Shown piece after piece: positions 61,263-64,000 of a stretch of 64,000 nt of DNA. The position numbers and the translations under genes are program-made. Location: positions 62,001 through 126,000 of the forward strand of contig NZ_PJJO01000057.1 of assembly GCF_002929535.1 (NCBI RefSeq), in the 5' to 3' direction. The notes under the pieces are model-generated. The model ran no database searches. It had not been told where the DNA came from and saw nothing but the letters and a program-made list of their open reading frames with translations. The first letter of the stretch is position 1. Each line of letters begins with the position of its first letter. The stretch is from Cryobacterium sp. Y11 (lineage in GTDB: Bacteria > Actinomycetota > Actinomycetes > Actinomycetales > Microbacteriaceae).

Positions 61263-63761
61263 ATGTCTCTGCTTGCGCGCCTCGAAAACGAAACCGACCC
61301 CGACGTTCTCTTTGAGGCGTTCGAAACCTGGGCCACCGAGCAGGGGCTTAACCTGTACCCGGCGCAGGAGGAAGCGGTCATTGAGATCGTCTCCGGTGCG
61401 AATCTCATTTTGAGCACACCGACCGGAACCGGCAAGTCGCTCGTCGCCGTCGGGGCGCACTTTGCGGCGCTGTCGGCCGGCAAGCGCAGTTTCTATACCG
61501 CGCCGATCAAGGCCCTCGTGAGCGAGAAGTTCTTCTCCCTGGTCGAGACCTTCGGAGCCGAAAACGTCGGCATGATGACCGGCGACTCCAGCGTCAACGC
61601 CGATGCCCCGATCATCTGCTGCACGGCCGAGATTCTCGCCAACCTCGCGCTGCGAAATGGCGAAGACACCGAGGTCGACCTCGTCGTGATGGACGAGTTT
61701 CACTTCTACGGCGACCCGGAACGCGGCTGGGCCTGGCAGGTGCCGCTGCTGCTGTTGCCCCGGGTGCAGTTCATCCTGATGTCGGCCACCCTCGGCGACG
61801 TGAAATTCATCAGCGATGATCTGACCCGCCGAACTGGGCGGGCCACCGCCGTCGTCACCGGTGTCGAGCGCCCGGTTCCGCTCAGCTATTACTACGAGCA
61901 GACGCCGGTGCATGAAACCGTTGAAGAACTGCTGCACACCGATAAGGCCCCGGTCTACATCGTGCACTTCTCGCAAGCGGCAGCCCTCGAACGCGCTCAG
62001 GCGCTCGCCAGTGCCAAGGTCGCCTCCCGTGAGCAGCGTGATGTGATTGCAGAACTGATCGGCGAGTTTCGGTTCACCACGAGCTTTGGCAAAACCCTGT
62101 CGCGGCTCATTCGCATGGGAATCGGCGTGCACCACGCCGGCATGCTTCCGAAATACCGCCGGTTGGTCGAGCAGCTCGCGCAGCGCGGCTACCTGCGCGT
62201 GATCTGCGGCACCGACACCCTCGGCGTCGGCATCAACGTGCCCATTCGCACCGTGCTGTTCACGGCCCTCACCAAATACGACGGCGTGAAGATGCGCCAG
62301 GTGAACGTGCGCGAGTTCCATCAGATCGCGGGCCGGGCCGGCCGGGCCGGGTACGACACCGCCGGCACGGTTGTAATCCAGGCGCCGGAGCACGAGAGCG
62401 ACAACCTCAAGGCCATCGAAAAAGCCGGCGACGACCCGAAAAAGAAGCGCAAGATCGTGCGCAAGAAGGCGCCGGACGGCTTCGTGTCCTGGGGCGAGCC
62501 GAGCTTTCGCCGGCTGGTCGACGCCGAGCCCGAAACCCTCTCTTCGAGCATGCAGATGACCGCGGCGATGCTCATCAACGTGATCGGACGCGGCGGCGAT
62601 GCCTTCGCCCACGTCCACTCGCTGGTCTTCGACAACCACGAACCGTGGCGGCGACAGCTGGTGCTGGCCCGACGCGCCCTCGGTATCTACAAGACGCTGC
62701 GCGAAGCCGGCATTGTGGAGCAGAGCGCGAGCGGCAGCATCCGCTTGACCGTTGATTTGCAGGCGAACTTCGCGCTCAACCAGCCGCTGTCACCCTTTGC
62801 CCTGGCCGCATTCGAGCTGCTCGACCCCGAATCACCCACCTATTCGCTCGATATGATCTCGATTCTGGAGTCAACCCTCGACGACCCGCGGCCGGTGCTG
62901 ATGGGCCAGCAGTTCGCGGCCCGCGGCGAGGCCGTCGCGGCAATGAAGCGTGAGGGCATCGAATATGACGAGCGGATGGCGCTACTCGAGGAGATCACGC
63001 ACCCCAAGCCGCTCGAAGAGCTGCTGAACTATACCTTTGACACCTACAAGGCCTCCCAGCCGTGGATCGCTGACTTCGAACTGAAGCCCAAGGCCGTCGT
63101 GCGCGACATGTACGAGCGGGCCATGTCGTTTGGCGAGTTCATCGCGTTTTATAAGCTCGCTCGCAGCGAGGGCGTCGTGCTGCGCTACCTGTCCGACGCC
63201 TACCGCGCAGCCCGGCAGACCATTCCAGACGAAGCCAAGAATGAGGACCTGCTCGACCTGATCGAGTGGCTCGGTGAGCTGGTGCGCCAGGTGGACTCGA
63301 GCCTGCTCGACGAGTGGGAAGAACTGTTGCACCCCGATCTGGCCGCGCACGCAGCCGAATCGCACGCGATTCTGCCGCCGCCACCGCGCCGGCTCACGAC
63401 CAATGTGCGGGCGTTTCGCATTCTGGTACGTAACGAACTGTTTCGCCGGGTGCAGCTGGCGGCGCTTGAGCACTACGACCAGCTCGGCGAGCTCGACCGG
63501 GAGCACGGCTACGGGGCCGATGTCTGGGCTGACGCGATGGACGGCTACTTTGCCGAACACGACGAACTGCTCACCGGCGGCAACGCCCGCAGTTCTGACC
63601 TGCTCATGATCGAGGAGGGCGTAGAGGAGTGGACCGTGCGCCAAATTTTCGACGACCCGGCCGGCGATCACGACTGGGGCATCAGCGCGAGCGTGAACCT
63701 CGCCGACTCCGACGAGCTCGGCGAGGCCGTCGTGCGCGTAACAGGGGTCAACCGGCTGTAA
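61263..63761 (+). CDS. DEAD/DEAH-box helicase with DUF3516 domain
   Basis: 832 residues. Superfamily 2 helicase: Walker A STPTGTGKSLVAVGAHF, YTAPIKALVSEKFF (Ia), VVMDEFHFYGDPERGWAWQV (motif II, DEFH), LMSATLGD (III), HHAGMLPKYRRLVEQLA, and EFHQIAGRAGRAGYDTAGTV (VI). The layout resembles Ski2/Mtr4-like RNA helicases, and the C-terminal half (EWTVRQIFDDPAGDHDWGIS and before) matches DUF3516, known from actinobacteria. Likely role in RNA or DNA processing. The 226 bases upstream hold no gene. Confidence 0.92.
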   Translation: MSLLARLENETDPDVLFEAFETWATEQGLNLYPAQEEAVIEIVSGANLILSTPTGTGKSLVAVGAHFAALSAGKRSFYTAPIKALVSEKFFSLVETFGAENVGMMTGDSSVNADAPIICCTAEILANLALRNGEDTEVDLVVMDEFHFYGDPERGWAWQVPLLLLPRVQFILMSATLGDVKFISDDLTRRTGRATAVVTGVERPVPLSYYYEQTPVHETVEELLHTDKAPVYIVHFSQAAALERAQALASAKVASREQRDVIAELIGEFRFTTSFGKTLSRLIRMGIGVHHAGMLPKYRRLVEQLAQRGYLRVICGTDTLGVGINVPIRTVLFTALTKYDGVKMRQVNVREFHQIAGRAGRAGYDTAGTVVIQAPEHESDNLKAIEKAGDDPKKKRKIVRKKAPDGFVSWGEPSFRRLVDAEPETLSSSMQMTAAMLINVIGRGGDAFAHVHSLVFDNHEPWRRQLVLARRALGIYKTLREAGIVEQSASGSIRLTVDLQANFALNQPLSPFALAAFELLDPESPTYSLDMISILESTLDDPRPVLMGQQFAARGEAVAAMKREGIEYDERMALLEEITHPKPLEELLNYTFDTYKASQPWIADFELKPKAVVRDMYERAMSFGEFIAFYKLARSEGVVLRYLSDAYRAARQTIPDEAKNEDLLDLIEWLGELVRQVDSSLLDEWEELLHPDLAAHAAESHAILPPPPRRLTTNVRAFRILVRNELFRRVQLAALEHYDQLGELDREHGYGADVWADAMDGYFAEHDELLTGGNARSSDLLMIEEGVEEWTVRQIFDDPAGDHDWGISASVNLADSDELGEAVVRVTGVNRL

Positions 63762-63872
63762 CACCGCGTGCCGCGCGACCGCGACCGCGCCTGCGCCGGG
63801 TGTGAGTGCGCCGACCGGGGCCGGGCCGGCCGTGACCGGCCGCAGGTATCCGCTTGTTTGCGGGTTTGCGGG

Positions 63873-64000
63873 TTAGCGGGTGGTGGTCCAGTCGAGGTTG
63901 ATGATCTGCTTGATGTAGATGTTCTCGCCGAGCCCCGGCACCGAGGGATTCATGGTGAGCAGCAGCTGCACCGGAATATTGAACCGCTGCGCGATGTCGA
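63873..64000 (-). CDS. LysM-type protein, C-terminal end only
   Basis: Open to the window edge, with the stop TAA at 63873-63875. Translation DIAQRFNIPVQLLLTMNPSV, PGLGENIYIKQIINLDWTTT matches the second half of a LysM peptidoglycan-binding domain (IA.RF.IPV..L...NP....). The rest lies outside the window. Between 63762 and 63872 there is a GGCCGG/CCGGCC hairpin, likely a shared terminator for the convergent genes. Confidence 0.65.
   Translation of the reverse strand, partial: DIAQRFNIPVQLLLTMNPSVPGLGENIYIKQIINLDWTTTR

Noticed and set aside
61176-62639. 487-codon minus-strand frame opposite the helicase gene
   Set aside because: Shadow of the DUF3516 helicase gene; no motif support.

Overview
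The window is high-GC DNA with dense genes, short intergenic gaps and many 4-base start/stop overlaps. Gene content (fructose PTS operon, Fur-type regulator next to catalase, 6C RNA, deazaflavin-dependent nitroreductase, DUF3516 helicase, PadR and PspA proteins) and the very frequent octamer GCGGATGC/GCATCCGC point to an actinobacterium, most likely Microbacteriaceae (Cryobacterium/Leifsonia-like). That assignment is inference; there is no rRNA in the window and I saw no tRNA.

Layout. 1-9.6 kb: end of an amidase gene, an MMPL exporter divergent from a Fur-type regulator and catalase, a disulfide-type flavoprotein with a small HExxH membrane protein, a crotonase and an arginase-fold protein. 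9.8-15.1 kb: PspA, a gene-poor stretch with a perfect 30-bp palindrome, a gamma-Glu-GABA hydrolase-type amidotransferase, a 6C RNA on the minus strand, a DUF2231 membrane protein and an FHA protein with a small partner. 15.2-21.2 kb: the full fructose PTS operon fruR-fruK-fruA-ptsI-ptsH on the minus strand. 21.3-31.8 kb: sbcDC, a deoxynucleotidase-like HAD protein, a toxin-antitoxin pair, a cystine-type amino-acid ABC transporter and a RecQ helicase fused to a phosphoribosyltransferase-like domain.

31.9-51 kb is the accessory part. It holds an IS3 remnant inserted in a decayed SDR gene, an ssuBAC-type ABC transporter, two transposase tails, a Fic protein with its own palindromic operator candidate, and a complete 4.46-kb Tn552/Tn5053-like transposon. 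The transposon has perfect 33-bp inverted repeats, a serine resolvase with a res-like site, a DDE transposase, an AAA ATPase and a PadR/membrane-protein cargo. Beyond it lie a Phd-type toxin-antitoxin pair, two GNATs, a VOC pseudogene, an M18 aminopeptidase and a decayed bgl operon. In the bgl operon the antiterminator gene is broken, the PTS permease and 6-phospho-beta-glucosidase have large in-frame deletions, yet the RNA antiterminator/terminator switch is still readable.

51-64 kb returns to core-like genes: an MpaB-type oxygenase, a sugar porter, a DnaQ-fold protein that has lost its catalytic residues but keeps a BRCT domain, a DksA-type zinc protein, RNase HI with a ribbon-helix-helix-like tail, TatA directly followed by a Tat-exported ferritin-like protein, a deazaflavin nitroreductase, a membrane-anchored molybdopterin oxidoreductase, a DUF3516 helicase and the end of a LysM-type gene.

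The most unusual items are the catalytically dead exonuclease-BRCT protein, the transposon with its cargo and flanking 11-bp direct repeats, the relic bgl RNA switch, and the tatA-ferritin-like pair. I did not find a clear multi-gene defence or biosynthetic system that is wholly new.
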